A DNA stretch of 64,000 bases from Mobilicoccus caccae (GCF_030161635.1 NZ_BSUO01000001.1:186001-250000); one strand, 5' to 3'; shown: positions 18,081 through 30,076, numbered from the stretch's first letter. Numbers and translations: made by a program. The notes: a model not told the origin generated them from the sequence alone.

Positions 18081-18111
18081 CCGGCCGTCCCGCCTCACGC
18101 GGGGCGGCCGG
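18081..18111 (+). terminator. Hairpin terminator behind the M14 carboxypeptidase
   Basis: CCGGCCGTCCCGC (18081-18093) pairs with GCGGGGCGGCCGG (18099-18111), 12 of 13 positions plus one G-T, 25 bases after the stop. An R1 palindrome follows directly. Confidence 0.65.
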
Positions 18112-18117
18112 TGCTGT

Positions 18118-18153
18118 CGCCGAGACCGCCGCCTATAGCCGGCGGTCTCGGCG
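18118..18153. repeat. R1 palindromic repeat, copy 1
   Basis: 36 bases: perfect 14-nt arms CGCCGAGACCGCCG and CGGCGGTCTCGGCG around the centre CCTATAGC. Between the M14 gene and the glcD promoter. Confidence 0.85.
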
Positions 18154-18172
18154 AGGTGGGGGTGACGCATGG

Positions 18173-18201
18173 TTGCCACGCCGATGCCGGTTGCCTAGGC
18201 T
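18173..18201 (+). promoter_or_regulatory. Promoter of glcDEF
   Basis: TTGCCA (18173-18178) and TAGGCT (18196-18201) are separated by exactly 17 bases, 61 bases upstream of the glcD start. A good sigma-70-like promoter; no operator palindrome is visible around it. Confidence 0.65.
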
Positions 18202-18261
18202 CCGAAGAAGTCGAGCGAGGCCGGACACAGTGTCGTGCCGGCTCGGTGGAGGTGGCTTGCG

Positions 18262-19869
18262 ATGAGCGCGAACCCGCAACCGGGGGCTGACCGGACCGGC
18301 ACCCCGTTCCCACCGGGCGCCCGACCTCCGGGCGTCGACGACGGCCCTGACGACCCGGACCCGCCGCGGCAGGCGCCCGGTGGCAGTGACCCGTTCGCGC
18401 CGTCGGACACCGGCGCCCTCGCGGGGCTCGCGCGCGATCTCGCCGGACGCATCGGCCCCGAGAAGCTCCTCACCGATCCGCAGCAGCGCCGCACCTACGA
18501 GTGCGACGGCCTGGCGCATCACGCGGTCGTGCCCGGGCTCGTCGTCCTCGCCGAGAGCGCGGACGACGTCCGGGAGACGGTGGCGGCCTGTGCCGCGGCC
18601 GGCATCCCGTTCGTCGCGCGCGGCAGCGGGACCGGCCTGTCGGGTGGGGCCCTGCCGCACGCCGACGGGGTCCTCATCGTCACCTCGCGGATGCGGGCGA
18701 TCCTCGAGATCGACCCCGTCGCCCAGCGGGCCGTCGTCGAGCCCGGCGTCATCAACCTGCAGCTCACCCAGGCCGCGACCCCTGAGGGCTACTACTTCGC
18801 GCCCGATCCCAGCAGCCAGCAGGTCTGCTCGATCGGGGGGAACATCGCCGAGAACTCCGGCGGCGCGCACTGCCTGAAGTACGGCTTCACCACGAACCAC
18901 GTCACCGGCGTCGACTTCGTCACCCCCGACGGGCAGGTGAGCACCATCGGGGGCAAGGCACCCGATCCGCCTGGCTACGACCTCCTGTCGATGATCGTCG
19001 GCTCCGAGGGGACGCTCGGGGTCGCGACGCGCGCGACCGTGAAGCTGACCCGGTTGCCGCACACCGTCCGCTGCCTGCTCGCGGGCTTTCCCGACACCGA
19101 CGGTGCGGGCGCCGCGACGAGCGCCATCATCGGCTCCGGGTGCATCCCGGCGGCCATCGAGATGATGGACACCCTGGCGATCGAGGCCGCCGAGCAGGCG
19201 GTGCACTGCAACTACCCCGAAGGCGCCGGGGCGGTGCTGATCGTCGAGCTCGACGGCCCGCAGGAGGAGGTCGAGGCCCAGTTCGCCCAGGTCGAGAGGT
19301 TCTGCCGCGAGCACGGCGCCTTCGAGCTGCGGGTCGCCGCCGACGAGGCCGAGCGCGCGCTCATCTGGCGCGGTCGCAAGTCGGCCTTCGCCGCCGTGGG
19401 GCGGATCAGCCCCGACTACCTCGTGCAGGACGGCGTCATCCCGCGGACCGAGCTGCCCGAGGTGCTCCGCGCGATCGGTGACCTCGCCCGGGAGCGCGGG
19501 TGCCGTGTCGCCAACGTCTTCCACGCCGGAGACGGCAACCTGCACCCGCTCGTGCTCTTCGACGGCGACGTCGAGGGCGAGGCCGAGCGCGCCGAGGAGG
19601 TGTCCGGGGCGATCCTCGACCTGTGCATCAGCCACGGCGGCTCGATCACCGGTGAGCACGGGGTCGGGTCGGACAAGGCCAAGTACATGCCGCGCATGTT
19701 CACGGCCGAGGACCTGGACACGATGCAGATGGTCCGGTGCGCCTTCGATCCGGACCTCCTCTCCAACCCCGGCAAGGTCTTTCCCACCCCGCGCCTGTGC
19801 GGGGAACGCCCCGGTCGGCACCGAGGCGCCCATCCGCTCGCCGAGGCGGGCGTGGCGGAGGTGTTCTGA
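18262..19869 (+). CDS. glcD: Glycolate oxidase subunit GlcD (FAD-linked)
   Basis: FAD-binding catalytic subunit of the GlcDEF complex that oxidises glycolate (or D-lactate) at the membrane. It has 535 residues with an unusual Pro/Gly-rich N-terminal extension of about 55. PCMH-type FAD signatures are FVARGSGTGLSGGALPHADG, CSIGGNIAENSGGAHCLKYG and DLLSMIVGSEGTLGV; the C-terminal cap shows NVFHAGDGNLHPLVLFD and SITGEHGVGSDK. The ATG at 18262 follows a GGAGGTGG site. First gene of glcD-glcE-glcF, 4 bases ahead of glcE. The lar locus upstream makes a hydroxy-acid role plausible. Confidence 0.9.
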   Translation: MSANPQPGADRTGTPFPPGARPPGVDDGPDDPDPPRQAPGGSDPFAPSDTGALAGLARDLAGRIGPEKLLTDPQQRRTYECDGLAHHAVVPGLVVLAESADDVRETVAACAAAGIPFVARGSGTGLSGGALPHADGVLIVTSRMRAILEIDPVAQRAVVEPGVINLQLTQAATPEGYYFAPDPSSQQVCSIGGNIAENSGGAHCLKYGFTTNHVTGVDFVTPDGQVSTIGGKAPDPPGYDLLSMIVGSEGTLGVATRATVKLTRLPHTVRCLLAGFPDTDGAGAATSAIIGSGCIPAAIEMMDTLAIEAAEQAVHCNYPEGAGAVLIVELDGPQEEVEAQFAQVERFCREHGAFELRVAADEAERALIWRGRKSAFAAVGRISPDYLVQDGVIPRTELPEVLRAIGDLARERGCRVANVFHAGDGNLHPLVLFDGDVEGEAERAEEVSGAILDLCISHGGSITGEHGVGSDKAKYMPRMFTAEDLDTMQMVRCAFDPDLLSNPGKVFPTPRLCGERPGRHRGAHPLAEAGVAEVF

Positions 19870-19873
19870 CGCG

Positions 19874-21177
19874 ATGACCACCCAGCACTCGCACGACACC
19901 CGGCCGGATCGGGACCCGTCGTCGCGCCTTCGTGACGACGAGATCGGTCGCCTTCTGCGAGCCGCCGCGGACGTCCGCGACGCGACCCCCGCCGACCACG
20001 TGGGCTTGGTGCCCCCGCGCTGGGTGGCCCGTCCGAGCGACACCGCCGGCGTCGCGGCGCTGATGCGCGTGGCCCACGAGCACGGACTCGCCGTCGTCGC
20101 CCGCGGGGCCGGCACGAAGCAGGACTGGGCCGCCCCGCCGCGCGCGCTCGACCTCGTCATCGAGACGACCGGGCTCGCGGAGGTCATCGAGTACGCCCCG
20201 GACGATCTCGTGCTGCGCGTCGGCGCCGGCGTCCGGCTCGAGACGATCGAGGACCTGCTCGCCGAGAACGGGCAGAGGCTCGGCATCGACCCCGCGCGCC
20301 GTGGCACGATCGGCGGCGCGGTCGCGACCGCGGCGACCGGGCCGATGCGCCTGACCCACGGCTCCGTGCGCGACCTCGTCCTCGGCGTGACCTTCGTGCG
20401 CGCCGACGGGACGATCGCCAAAGCCGGTGGCAAGGTCGTGAAGAACGTCGCGGGATACGACCTCGGCAAGCTGCTCACCGGCGCGTTCGGCACGCTCGGC
20501 ATCATCACCGAGCTCGCCTTGCGCCTGCACCCGCGCGCCGAGGCGACCCGGTGGATCGGCGCCCCCTCGATGTCGGCGGGCTGACCCGGGTGCTGCACGC
20601 GATCGCCCAGGAGCAGATCGTGCCGAGCGCCGTGGAGATCGACGTGCCGGTCGACGGACGCAGCAGCATCAGCGTGCAGTTCGACGGCACGCTCGCCGGG
20701 ATGGGCCGCCGCGTCGACCGGATGCGTGAGCTGCTCGTCGAGGCGGGGCAGGTGAGCGACGCCGGGATCGCCGTCGACGACGGTCCACCCTTCTGGTGGG
20801 GTGCCGAACCTCCCGGTGAGGCGATGCTCAAGGTCACCCACGTGGTCGGCCGGGCCGGTGCCCTGGCCGAGTCACTGCGCGAGGCCGCCGAGGCCACCGG
20901 CGTCCGGTGCGCCCTGCGCGGCTCGGCCCTCGTCGGCGTGGCCCACGTCGGCCTCGATGCCCCCGGGCCCGAGTCCTTCGCCCGCTTCGTCGAGATGGCC
21001 AGGGCGGCCACGGCCGCCCTGGAGGGCACGCTCGTGGTGCTCAGGGCCCCGGCGCCGTGGCGCGACGCCGTCGACCCGTGGGGGCCCGTGGCGGGGTTGC
21101 CCCTCATGCGGGCGGTCAAGGATCAGTTCGACCCCGACGCGATCCTCGCGCCGGGCCGATTCGTCGGAGGGATCTGA
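19874..21177 (+). CDS. glcE: Glycolate oxidase subunit GlcE (one frameshift)
   Basis: Second FAD-binding subunit. N-terminal part shows VVARGAGTKQDWAAPP, RRGTIGGAVATAATGP, GSVRDLVLGVTFVRADG and KVVKNVAGYDLGKLLTG, the GlcE form of the FAD domain. The frame breaks at about 20569-20573 in a run of C; the remainder (DVGGLTRVLHAIAQ to DAILAPGRFVGGI) reads in another frame to 21177. One inserted base restores 434 residues, the usual length. The stop overlaps the ATG of glcF. Confidence 0.87.
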
Positions 21178-22596
21178 TGAGCACCGGACACGAGACCGAC
21201 GGGCGCGCGCACACCTCGAGCAGTCCGGGCGGCACGACCGCGCCGAAATCTCCGGCGCAGGCCCCGGCCACGGCGCCGGCATCGGCGTCGACACCGGTGG
21301 CGCTGCGCGGATTCGACGAGCACCGCCCGCCCTCGGCCGAGCTCCTCTCCGACTGCGTGCACTGCGGCTTCTGCCTGCCGACGTGCCCCACGTATCTCAT
21401 GTGGGGGAGGAGATGGACTCCCCGCGCGGGCGCATCCACCTCATGACCCAGACGCTCGAAGGCGGGCCGTTGACCGACACGGTCGTGGGCCACTTCGACG
21501 CCTGCCTCGGCTGCATGGCGTGCGTCACCGCGTGCCCCTCGGGGGTGCAGTACGACAAGCTCATCGAGGCCACCCGCGCCCAGGTGGAGCGCAACCATCG
21601 CCGCTCGCCCCAGGACCGGGCGCTGCGCTCGGCGATCTTCTCCCTCTTCCCCTACCCCCGGCGGCTGCGGGCGGTGACGGCGCCGCTCAAGCTCTACCAG
21701 CGCACAGGCCTCGGCCGGCTCGTGCGCCGTTCGAAGGTGCTGGACCGGATCTCGCCGCAGCTCGCGGCCATGGAGGCGCTGGCCCCACCGCTCGGCGCCG
21801 CGGAGCCCGTCGCGCACGTCACCCCCGCGGTCGGTCCGCGCCGTGGCCGCGTCGGGATGCTCCTGGGGTGCGTGCAGCGGGAGTTCCTCCCCGGCGTCAA
21901 CGCCGCCACCGTGCGGGTGCTCACGGCCGAGGGCTACGACGTCGTCGCGCCGCGGGAGCAGGGCTGCTGCGGGGCGCTGTCGGTGCACGTCGGCCGGGAG
22001 GAGGAGGGCTGCGCTTCGCGCGCTCCCTCATCGACGTCTTCGAGCGCGAGCGCATCGACCACTTCGTCGTCAACGCGGCCGGGTGCGGCTCGGCGCTCAA
22101 GGACTACGCGCACCTGCTCGCCGACGACCCGGAGTACGCCGAGCGCGCCGCGGCACTGTCGGCGCGCAGTGTGGACGTCAGCGAGTTCCTCGCGCAGGTG
22201 GGGACGCAGGCGACCTACCACCCGCTGCCGGTGACGATCGCCTATCACGATGCCTGCCACCTGGCCCATGCACAGGGGGTGCGGGCGCAACCGCGGGCCC
22301 TACTGCGCGCGATCCCGGGTGTGGAGCTGCGCGAGATCGTCGAGGGCGACCTGTGCTGCGGCTCGGCCGGCGTCTACAACGTCATCAACCCCGAGCCTGC
22401 CGCGCAGCTCGGCGACCGCAAGGCCGGCCACGTCGCCGCCGCCGGCGCGGAGCTGCTCGTCACCGCCAACCCCGGATGCCTGCTGCAGATCGCCTCCGGT
22501 CTGGAACGTCGGGGCGTCGCCATGCGGTCGGCGCACACCGTGCAGGTGCTCGACGCCTCGATCCGCGGCGCGGGGGTCGACGACATCGGCACGTGA
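21177..22596 (+). CDS. glcF: Glycolate oxidase iron-sulfur subunit GlcF (two frameshifts)
   Basis: Electron-transfer subunit with two 4Fe-4S clusters. The binding motifs CVHCGFCLPTCPT and CLGCMACVTACPSG are both visible, followed by two CCG domains (QGCCGALSVHVG and LCCGSAGVYNVINP) thought to bind further redox cofactors. Frameshifts occur at about 21401-21407 (missing G in a GGGGG run, before the GEEMDSPRGRIHLM block) and about 22010 (missing base before RFARSLIDVFE). Restored length is about 473 residues, with an Ala/Pro/Thr-rich N-terminal extension of about 40. Start overlaps the glcE stop (TGATG). Confidence 0.87.
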
Positions 22597-22654
22597 TCCG
22601 GCGCGGGGTGTCCGGGCCTTCGTCACCGCGGCCATCCCACGGGGGTGCGGAGGT

Positions 22655-22760
22655 GAAGAACGACACGGACAACATCGAGCGACGGCATGATTGCATCGAT
22701 GCAGGTCAGGGAGATGCGCCCAGGGCGATGGCCGTGTCGATGTCGTCCGTGTTGTTCTTC
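22655..22760. repeat. R2 inverted-repeat element, copy 1
   Basis: 106 bases bounded by 24-nt inverted repeats with two mismatches. The left arm begins GAAGAACGACACGGAC, the right arm ends GTCCGTGTTGTTCTTC. GGAGGT directly before the left arm (22649-22654) is mirrored by ACCTCC at 22771-22776. The interior differs from copy 2. Not coding. Confidence 0.8.
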
Positions 22761-22806
22761 GTCCGGTCAGACCTCCTCCGAAAAGCCCCGGCATACCTCG
22801 AACAGG

Positions 22807-22827
22807 GTTGAGTGGAATAGACTCAAC
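22807..22827. promoter_or_regulatory. HAIR operator (HspR) of clpB
   Basis: GTTGAGT-N7-ACTCAAC is a perfect 7+7 palindrome with the 7-base spacing of the HspR-associated inverted repeat (consensus CTTGAGT-N7-ACTCAAG). It lies 80 bases upstream of the clpB start. HspR itself is not in the window. Confidence 0.85.
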
Positions 22828-22906
22828 TTCGTTGCAGTTGTACCCGGTGAATGCCGGCTACCGGCCACAGAAACCATGTCCGCGACACCCCCGAGGAGGG
22901 TTGCCA

Positions 22907-25572
22907 GTGTCCCTTCAGCTCACGACCAAGGCCCAGGAGGCCTTCTCCACCGCCGTCCGCACCGCAGCAGCTGCGGGGCACCCGCACGTCGAGACGGCCC
23001 ACCTGCTCAAGGCCCTGGTCGAGCAGACTGACACGACGACCGGCCCGCTGCTCGACGCCTCCGGGTCCTCCCGCCTGGCCGCGATGCGTGCCGCCGACGC
23101 CAAGCTGGCCCAGTTGCCCAGCGCCACAGGGTCCTCGGTCAGCTCGCCCAACCTCTCTCGCGGCGCGCAGACCGTGCTCGAGCAGGCCCGCCAGGTCATG
23201 GAGGCGATGGGTGACACCTACGTCTCCACCGACCACCTGTTGCTCGCCATCGCCCGCACGGGCGAGTTCGGGCTCGACGCCGAGGCGATCGACCGGCTCA
23301 TCCCGCAGATGCGCGGGGGCGGCAAGGTGACCACCGAGAACCCCGAGGACCAGTTCAACGCGCTGGCCAAGTACGGCACCGACCTCACCCTCGCCGCGCG
23401 CGAGGGCAAGCTCGACCCCGTCATCGGTCGCGACTCGGAGATCCGCCGCGTCGTGCAGGTGCTCTCGCGTCGCACCAAGAACAACCCCGTCCTCATCGGC
23501 GAGCCCGGCGTCGGCAAGACCGCCGTCGTCGAGGGCCTGGCCCAGCGGATCGTCGCGGGCGACGTCCCCGAGTCCCTGCGGGACAAGCGCCTCATCGCGC
23601 TCGACCTGTCGGCGATGGTCGCCGGTGCCAAGTACCGCGGCGAGTTCGAGGAGCGGCTCAAGGCCGTCCTCACCGAGATCCGCGAGGCCGAGGGCAAGGT
23701 CGTCACGTTCATCGACGAGCTCCACACCATGGTCGGTGCGGGAGCCACGGGTGAGGGCGCCATGGACGCCGGCAACATGCTCAAGCCGCTGCTGGCCCGT
23801 GGTGAGCTGCGCCTCGTCGGGGCGACGACCCTGGACGAGTACCGCAAGCACATCGAGAAGGACGCCGCGCTGGAGCGCCGCTTCCAGCAGGTGTTCGTGG
23901 GCGAGCCCAGCGTCGAGGACACCATCGCGATCCTGCGCGGGCTCAAGGAGCGGTACGAGGCCCACCACAAGGTGGCCATCGCCGACTCGGCGCTCGTGGC
24001 GGCGGCGACGCTGTCGGATCGGTACATCCAGGCGCGTCAGTTGCCCGACAAGGCCATCGACCTCGTCGACGAGGCGGCCTCGCGGCTGCGCATGGAGATC
24101 GACTCCTCGCCGGTCGAGATCGACGTGCTCCGGCGCGCCGTCGACCGGCTCAAGATGGAGGAGCTGCACCTCTCGCGCGAGACCGACGAGGCCTCGATCG
24201 CGCGGCTGGAGAAGCTGCGCGCCGACCTGGCCGACCGTCAGGAGGAGCTCGCCGGTCTCACCGCACGGTGGGAGGCCGAGAAGGCCGGGCTCAACCGCGT
24301 CGGTGACCTCAAGGCGCGCCTCGACGAGCTGCGCATCACCTCCGAGCGTCTGCAGCGCGAGGGCGACTTCGCCGAGGCGTCCAAGCTGCTCTACGGCGAG
24401 ATCCCGCAGCTCGAGAAGGAGATCGAGGCGGCCAGTGCCGCAGCCGATCTCGCGGCCGAGAACCCCGACCCGATGGTCAAGGAGCAGGTGGGTCCCGACG
24501 ACATCGCCGATGTCATCTCGAGCTGGACCGGCATCCCCGCCGGCCGTCTGCTCGAGGGCGAGACCGAGAAGCTGCTCCACATGGAGGACTGGCTCGGCAA
24601 GCGCCTCATCGGTCAGGCCGAGGCGGTGCGTGCGGTGTCGGATGCGGTGCGTCGCAGCCGTGCGGGCATCGCCGACCCGGATCGTCCGACGGGCAGCTTC
24701 CTGTTCCTCGGACCGACGGGTGTCGGCAAGACCGAGCTGGCCAAGTCGCTCGCGGACTTCCTCTTCGACGACGAGCGCGCGATGGTGCGGATCGACATGT
24801 CGGAGTACTCCGAGCGGCACGCGGTGGCCCGCCTCATCGGTGCACCCCCGGGTACGTGGGGTACGACGAGGGCGGTCAGCTCACCGAGGCCGTGCGGCGC
24901 CGCCCGTACTCGGTCGTGCTGCTGGACGAGGTCGAGAAGGCCCACCCGGAGACCTTCGACATCCTCCTGCAGGTGCTCGACGACGGCCGTCTCACCGACG
25001 GCCAGGGGCGGACGGTGGACTTCCGCAACGTCATCCTCGTGATGACGAGCAACCTCGGGAGCCAGTTCCTCATCGACGAGAACCTCACGTCGGAGGCCAA
25101 GCGTGACGCGGTGATGGCCGCGGTGCGGGCGTCGTTCAAGCCGGAGTTCCTCAACCGCCTCGACGAGACCGTGATCTTCGAGCCGCTGTCGACCGAGGAG
25201 CTGTCGCGGATCGTCGACCTGCAGGTCGAGGCCCTCGACCGCCGGCTGGCCGACCGCCGGATCGTGCTGGAGGTCACCGACGGCGCCAAGGAGTGGCTGG
25301 CGATGACGGGCTACGACCCGGCCTATGGTGCGCGTCCGCTGCGCCGACTGGTCCAGCGCGAGATCGGCGACCGGCTGGCGATGGCGCTGCTCGCGGGCGA
25401 GGTCCGCGACGGACGCCGCGTGGGGGTCGACGTCGACTTGGCGGCCGACCACCTCGTGCTCACCGAGCTCGACGCGCCGATGCAGGGTCCCGCTCCGGCG
25501 GGTGCCGGCACGGAAGGTGGCGGCGATGACGACATCATCGACGCCGAGGTCGTCGACGACGGCACGCCCTGA
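22907..25572 (+). CDS. clpB: ATP-dependent disaggregase ClpB (one frameshift)
   Basis: Hexameric AAA+ chaperone that works with DnaK to rescue aggregated proteins. Domain order: Clp N-domain repeats (about residues 1-145), first AAA+ module with Walker A GEPGVGKT and the middle coiled-coil domain (about 400-520, rich in Arg/Glu/Leu), second AAA+ module with [12 protein letters not shown], and the C-terminal small domain [15 protein letters not shown]. One base is missing at 24848-24853: GAPPG should continue into [10 protein letters not shown]. Restored length 888 residues. The GTG start sits 6 bases behind GAGGAGGG. A HAIR operator upstream indicates HspR-controlled heat induction. Confidence 0.96.
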
Positions 25573-25590
25573 CCCCGGTCCCGGACGAGA

Positions 25591-25634
25591 ACAGCGCTCG
25601 GGCCGCCTCCCCTCGGAGGCGGCCCGAGCGCTGT
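25591..25634. terminator. Bidirectional hairpin terminator between clpB and tpl
   Basis: A perfect 20-bp stem (25591-25610 with 25615-25634) and a 4-base loop, between two convergent genes: 19 bases after the clpB stop and 9 bases from the tpl stop. Confidence 0.85.
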
Positions 25635-25642
25635 GTCGCGTC

Positions 25643-27097
<1,455 letters not shown>

Positions 27098-27153
27098 TCA
27101 TCATGTCACCGGGCCCGAGGTCGCGGAGGGTGTTTGGGTAACTTCACCCCGAA

Positions 27154-27189
27154 CGCCGAAACCGCCGGCAATAACCGGCGGTTTCGGCG
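27154..27189. repeat. R1 palindromic repeat, copy 2
   Basis: Perfect 15-nt arms CGCCGAAACCGCCGG and CCGGCGGTTTCGGCG around CAATAA. It lies 14 bases beyond the stop of the PfkB kinase gene, where it may also act as terminator of the sugar operon. Confidence 0.85.
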
Positions 27190-27203
27190 AAAGTGAGGTT
27201 GGC

Positions 27204-28307
27204 CTAAGCGTCGGACCACCGAGCGATGGTCGCGGCCGCGCGGCGGACTCCGCCTCCGGGCAGGTCGGGAACGACGTCCTCCAGGAAGGAGTACCGCCGG
27301 CGGACGGCGCGGTGGTAGGCGTTGGAGGAGCCGCAGTCGCGCAGGCGGTGCCACCAGTCCGCGATGTCGCCCCACCCCGGCGCAGCCAGCGAGCCGCCGA
27401 ACTCCTGCACCGCGAGCGCCGAGCACAGCGCCGCGAAGGCCAACCGCTGCCGCAGCGGCCAGCCCGCGAGCGTCCCCAGCGTCATGGCGGCGCCGAACAC
27501 GTCGCCGGCGCCCGTCGCATCGATCGCGGGCACCATCAGTGCGGGGACGCTCGCCTCCTCACCGGTCGTGCTGTCGTAGGCGAGGGCCCCGTCGGCGCCG
27601 TTCGTCACGACGGCCAGCGGCACCCGGTCCGCCAGCGCGTACACGGCCTCCTGCGGGGTTCGGGTGCGCGTGTATGCCATCGCCTCACCGGCGTTCGGCA
27701 TGAAGGCGTGGCAGATCGACAGCGGCTGGAGCATCTCCGGGTCCCATCGCCCGGTCGCGTCGTGGCCGATGTCGGCGAACAGCAGCGCCCCGTCCTCGTG
27801 GGCGAGCCGGCCCCATCCCGGAGCGTCGTCGGTGCCCATCGCATCCGAGCACGACAGGTCGAGCAGCACCGCACGCGACCGAGGCGGGCGCCCGATCATG
27901 ACGCTCGCCGACTCGGGGGCGTCGTGGCCGTGCGTGACCATGTTGCGGTCCCCGCCGCAGGCCATGGACACCGTCACCGGCGAATGCCACCCGTCGTACC
28001 GCTTGGAGGTCGACAGGTCGATCTCTTCCTGGTCCGCGAGCGTGCGCCAGCAGAACTCGCCGTAGTCGTCGTCGCCGAACGCGGCACCGAGTGAGGTCCG
28101 CAGGCCCAGGCGGGCCGTCGCGACCGCGAGGTTGGCGATGCCGCCGGGGCAGGAGCCCATGCCGTCGGCCCACACCTCCTGGCCTGCCTCGGGCATCGAC
28201 TCCAGCCCGGAGAAGATGATGTCGAGGAACACGGTGCCCTGCAGGTACACGTCGAACGGCGGCCCGTCGTCGCGGCTGTCGGCCAACGGATCGAAGCGTG
28301 GATTCAC
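27204..28307 (-). CDS. PfkB-family carbohydrate kinase
   Basis: Cytoplasmic sugar or nucleoside kinase of 367 residues. The PfkB fold is shown by DVYLQGTVFLDIIF, GSCPGGIANLAVATARLG (substrate-binding glycines) and the C-terminal signature DATGAGDVFGAAM with the catalytic Asp. Start is a GTG directly behind a perfect AAGGAGGT site (about 5 bases spacing). It lies 17 bases downstream of the ABC permease gene and closes the operon lipoprotein-permease-permease-kinase, so it probably phosphorylates the imported sugar or a product of it. Substrate not determinable. Confidence 0.85.
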   Translation of the reverse strand: MNPRFDPLADSRDDGPPFDVYLQGTVFLDIIFSGLESMPEAGQEVWADGMGSCPGGIANLAVATARLGLRTSLGAAFGDDDYGEFCWRTLADQEEIDLSTSKRYDGWHSPVTVSMACGGDRNMVTHGHDAPESASVMIGRPPRSRAVLLDLSCSDAMGTDDAPGWGRLAHEDGALLFADIGHDATGRWDPEMLQPLSICHAFMPNAGEAMAYTRTRTPQEAVYALADRVPLAVVTNGADGALAYDSTTGEEASVPALMVPAIDATGAGDVFGAAMTLGTLAGWPLRQRLAFAALCSALAVQEFGGSLAAPGWGDIADWWHRLRDCGSSNAYHRAVRRRYSFLEDVVPDLPGGGVRRAAATIARWSDA

Positions 28308-28324
28308 CGGACCTCCTTCAGAGA

Positions 28325-29127
28325 TCACTCGCGGACGGCCCCCTCGAGCATCCCCGCGATGAAGTGCCGTTGCAAGAACAGGTAGACGATGACCACCGGT
28401 AGCGCCACGATGACGGCTCCGGCGGCGAGCAGCGCGAAGCCCTGGGTGTATTGGCCCTGGAAGAACCCGAGGCCGAGCGGAGCGGTGCGCAGTTCGGCGT
28501 TGCTCGGCAACATGACCAGCGGGATGAGGAACTCGTTCCAGGTCCACATGAACTGCAGCACGATCAGCGTGAAGACCGCCGGGCGGGCCAGGGGCAGGAG
28601 CACCGACCACAACACCCGCACGTGTCCGGCCCCGTCCAGGCGCGCCGCCTCGACGAGCGCCCTACTGCTCGTGCGGAAGTATGCGCGCAACCAGTACGTG
28701 CCGAACGCCACCGACTGCGCGACCTGCGGCAATGCCACAGCCCAGAACGTGTCGGTGAGCCCGAGGCTCTGCAGGTCGAAGAACAACGGGACGACGATGA
28801 CCTCGGTCGGCAGCATGATGCCGAGCAGGAACACGTAGAACAAGACCCCGGAGCCGGGAAAGCGCATGGATCCGAACGCGTAGCCCGCGAGCACCGACAG
28901 CGTCGTCGCCACGACCACGACGAACACCGAGACGGCCAGGCTGTTGAGGAGGTAGTCGCCGAACCGGCCCACCTGCCAGGCGAGGGCGAAGTTGCCCAGA
29001 CCACCGGGTGCGCCGCGCTCGGGGAGAGGGAGGCGATGAGCACCGTGAGCAGCGGGTAGATCGCGAAGATCGCGAACGCGATGAGGATGACGTAGTTGGC
29101 CAGCCGTTCGGCGGCGGAGATCCTCAT
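28325..29127 (-). CDS. ABC sugar transporter permease, MalG type (one frameshift)
   Basis: Second integral membrane subunit of a carbohydrate ABC importer. N-terminal span NYVILIAFAIFAIYPLLTVLIASLS is in one frame; at 29021-29024 one base is missing from a G run (C run on the coding strand), then LSVLAGYAFGSMRF, the membrane block around FYVFLLGIMLPTEVIVVPLF, and the EAA loop VEAARLDGAGHVRVLWSVLLP follow. Restored length 267 residues. The start overlaps the stop of the first permease (ATGA). The EAA loop contacts an ATPase that is not encoded here, so a shared MsiK-type ATPase elsewhere is likely. Confidence 0.87.
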
Positions 29128-30075
29128 CGTGGGCCGTCCTCGCGGTCGCCGATGCGGTTGATGACGAAGGAGATGAGGAAGATCACCGCGGCCAGGCACA
29201 CCCCGAGTGCCGAGGCCGCGCCGACCCGTCCGATCTCGAACGCCTGGTAGTACACCTCGTAGGACGGCACCGACGTCTGCCGGCCAGGCCCGCCCTTGGT
29301 CATGATGTAGATGAGGTCGAAGGTCTTGAGGGCGGCGATGACGGTGAGCGTGAGCGCCACGGCGATCTCCCCGCACCGAGGGCAGCGTGACGGCGAAGAA
29401 CTCGCGGATCGGCCCGGCGCCGTCGAGGCGCGCGGCCTCGTACAGCTCCAACGGGATCCGGCCCATCCCGGCCAACAACAGCACGGTGACCAGGCCCGTC
29501 TCGAACCACGTGCCCACGAGGCCGACGGCGGGTAGGGCCAGGGAGTAGTCGCCGAGCCACGCCCGATCACCCCCGAGTCCGATGGCTCCGAGGGCGCCGT
29601 TGAGGGGGCCGTCGACGGCGTAGATGCGGCGCCACGCCACACCCACGACCACCATCGCGACCACCTGCGGCAGGAAGACCACGGTGCGGAAGAAGGACAG
29701 TCCCCGCACGCGCGCCCGGTGCAGGATCGCGGCCAGCAGGAGGCCGACGATCAGCGGCAGGACCGCGAAGAAGAACATCAGCACGAAGGCGTGGACGAAG
29801 GCTCCCCGCAACCGGACGTCGGTGAACACCTCGACGTAGTTGGCGAATCCGACCCAGGTGCCCGCCGTCAGCCCGTCCCAGTCGAAGAACGACAGGTTGA
29901 CGGCGCGGGCGAGGGGGAAGAGCAGGAAGGCGGCGTACACGAGGAACGCCGGCAACAGGTAGAGGTAGGCGATCAGGCGGGGTTCGCCGGGCGCCGACGA
30001 ACGCCGCCCCCGCCCGGTCGCGGTGCGAGACCGGACCGGGCGGGCGGCGGCACCCACCGTGGCCGATGTGCTCAT
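29124..30075 (-). CDS. ABC sugar transporter permease, MalF type (one frameshift)
   Basis: First membrane subunit of the same importer, about 316 residues with six spans. LIAYLYLLPAFLVYAAFLLF opens the membrane part; the EAA loop is YEAARLDGAGPIREFFAVTLP. Near 29376-29380 the sequence has one extra G: the frame should read PSVR-EIAVALTLTVIAALK. The rest (IYIMTKGGPGRQTS) continues in the shifted frame to 29124. Start ATG at 30073-30075 is one base after the stop of the binding lipoprotein gene. Confidence 0.87.
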
Positions 30076-30076
30076 G

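Larger units (their letters stand above)
22597..22906. other. glcF-clpB intergenic region, 310 bases
   Basis: Holds R2 repeat copy 1 (22655-22760), the clpB HAIR operator (22807-22827) and the clpB ribosome site GAGGAGGG (22893-22900). No convincing gene is present. Confidence 0.8.

Noticed and set aside
18133..20841. 902-codon minus-strand frame opposite glcD and glcE
   Set aside because: Composition is an antisense shadow; the plus strand carries clear GlcD and GlcE motifs.
22655..22760. Small coding gene across R2 copy 1
   Set aside because: Short peptides starting KNNTD appear at both R2 copies only because the repeat ends are alike; no ribosome site and no conserved interior frame.
22907..25572. 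clpB as a pseudogene
   Set aside because: A single missing base in a GC run; both halves keep all AAA+ motifs and the operator is intact, so a sequencing error is more likely.
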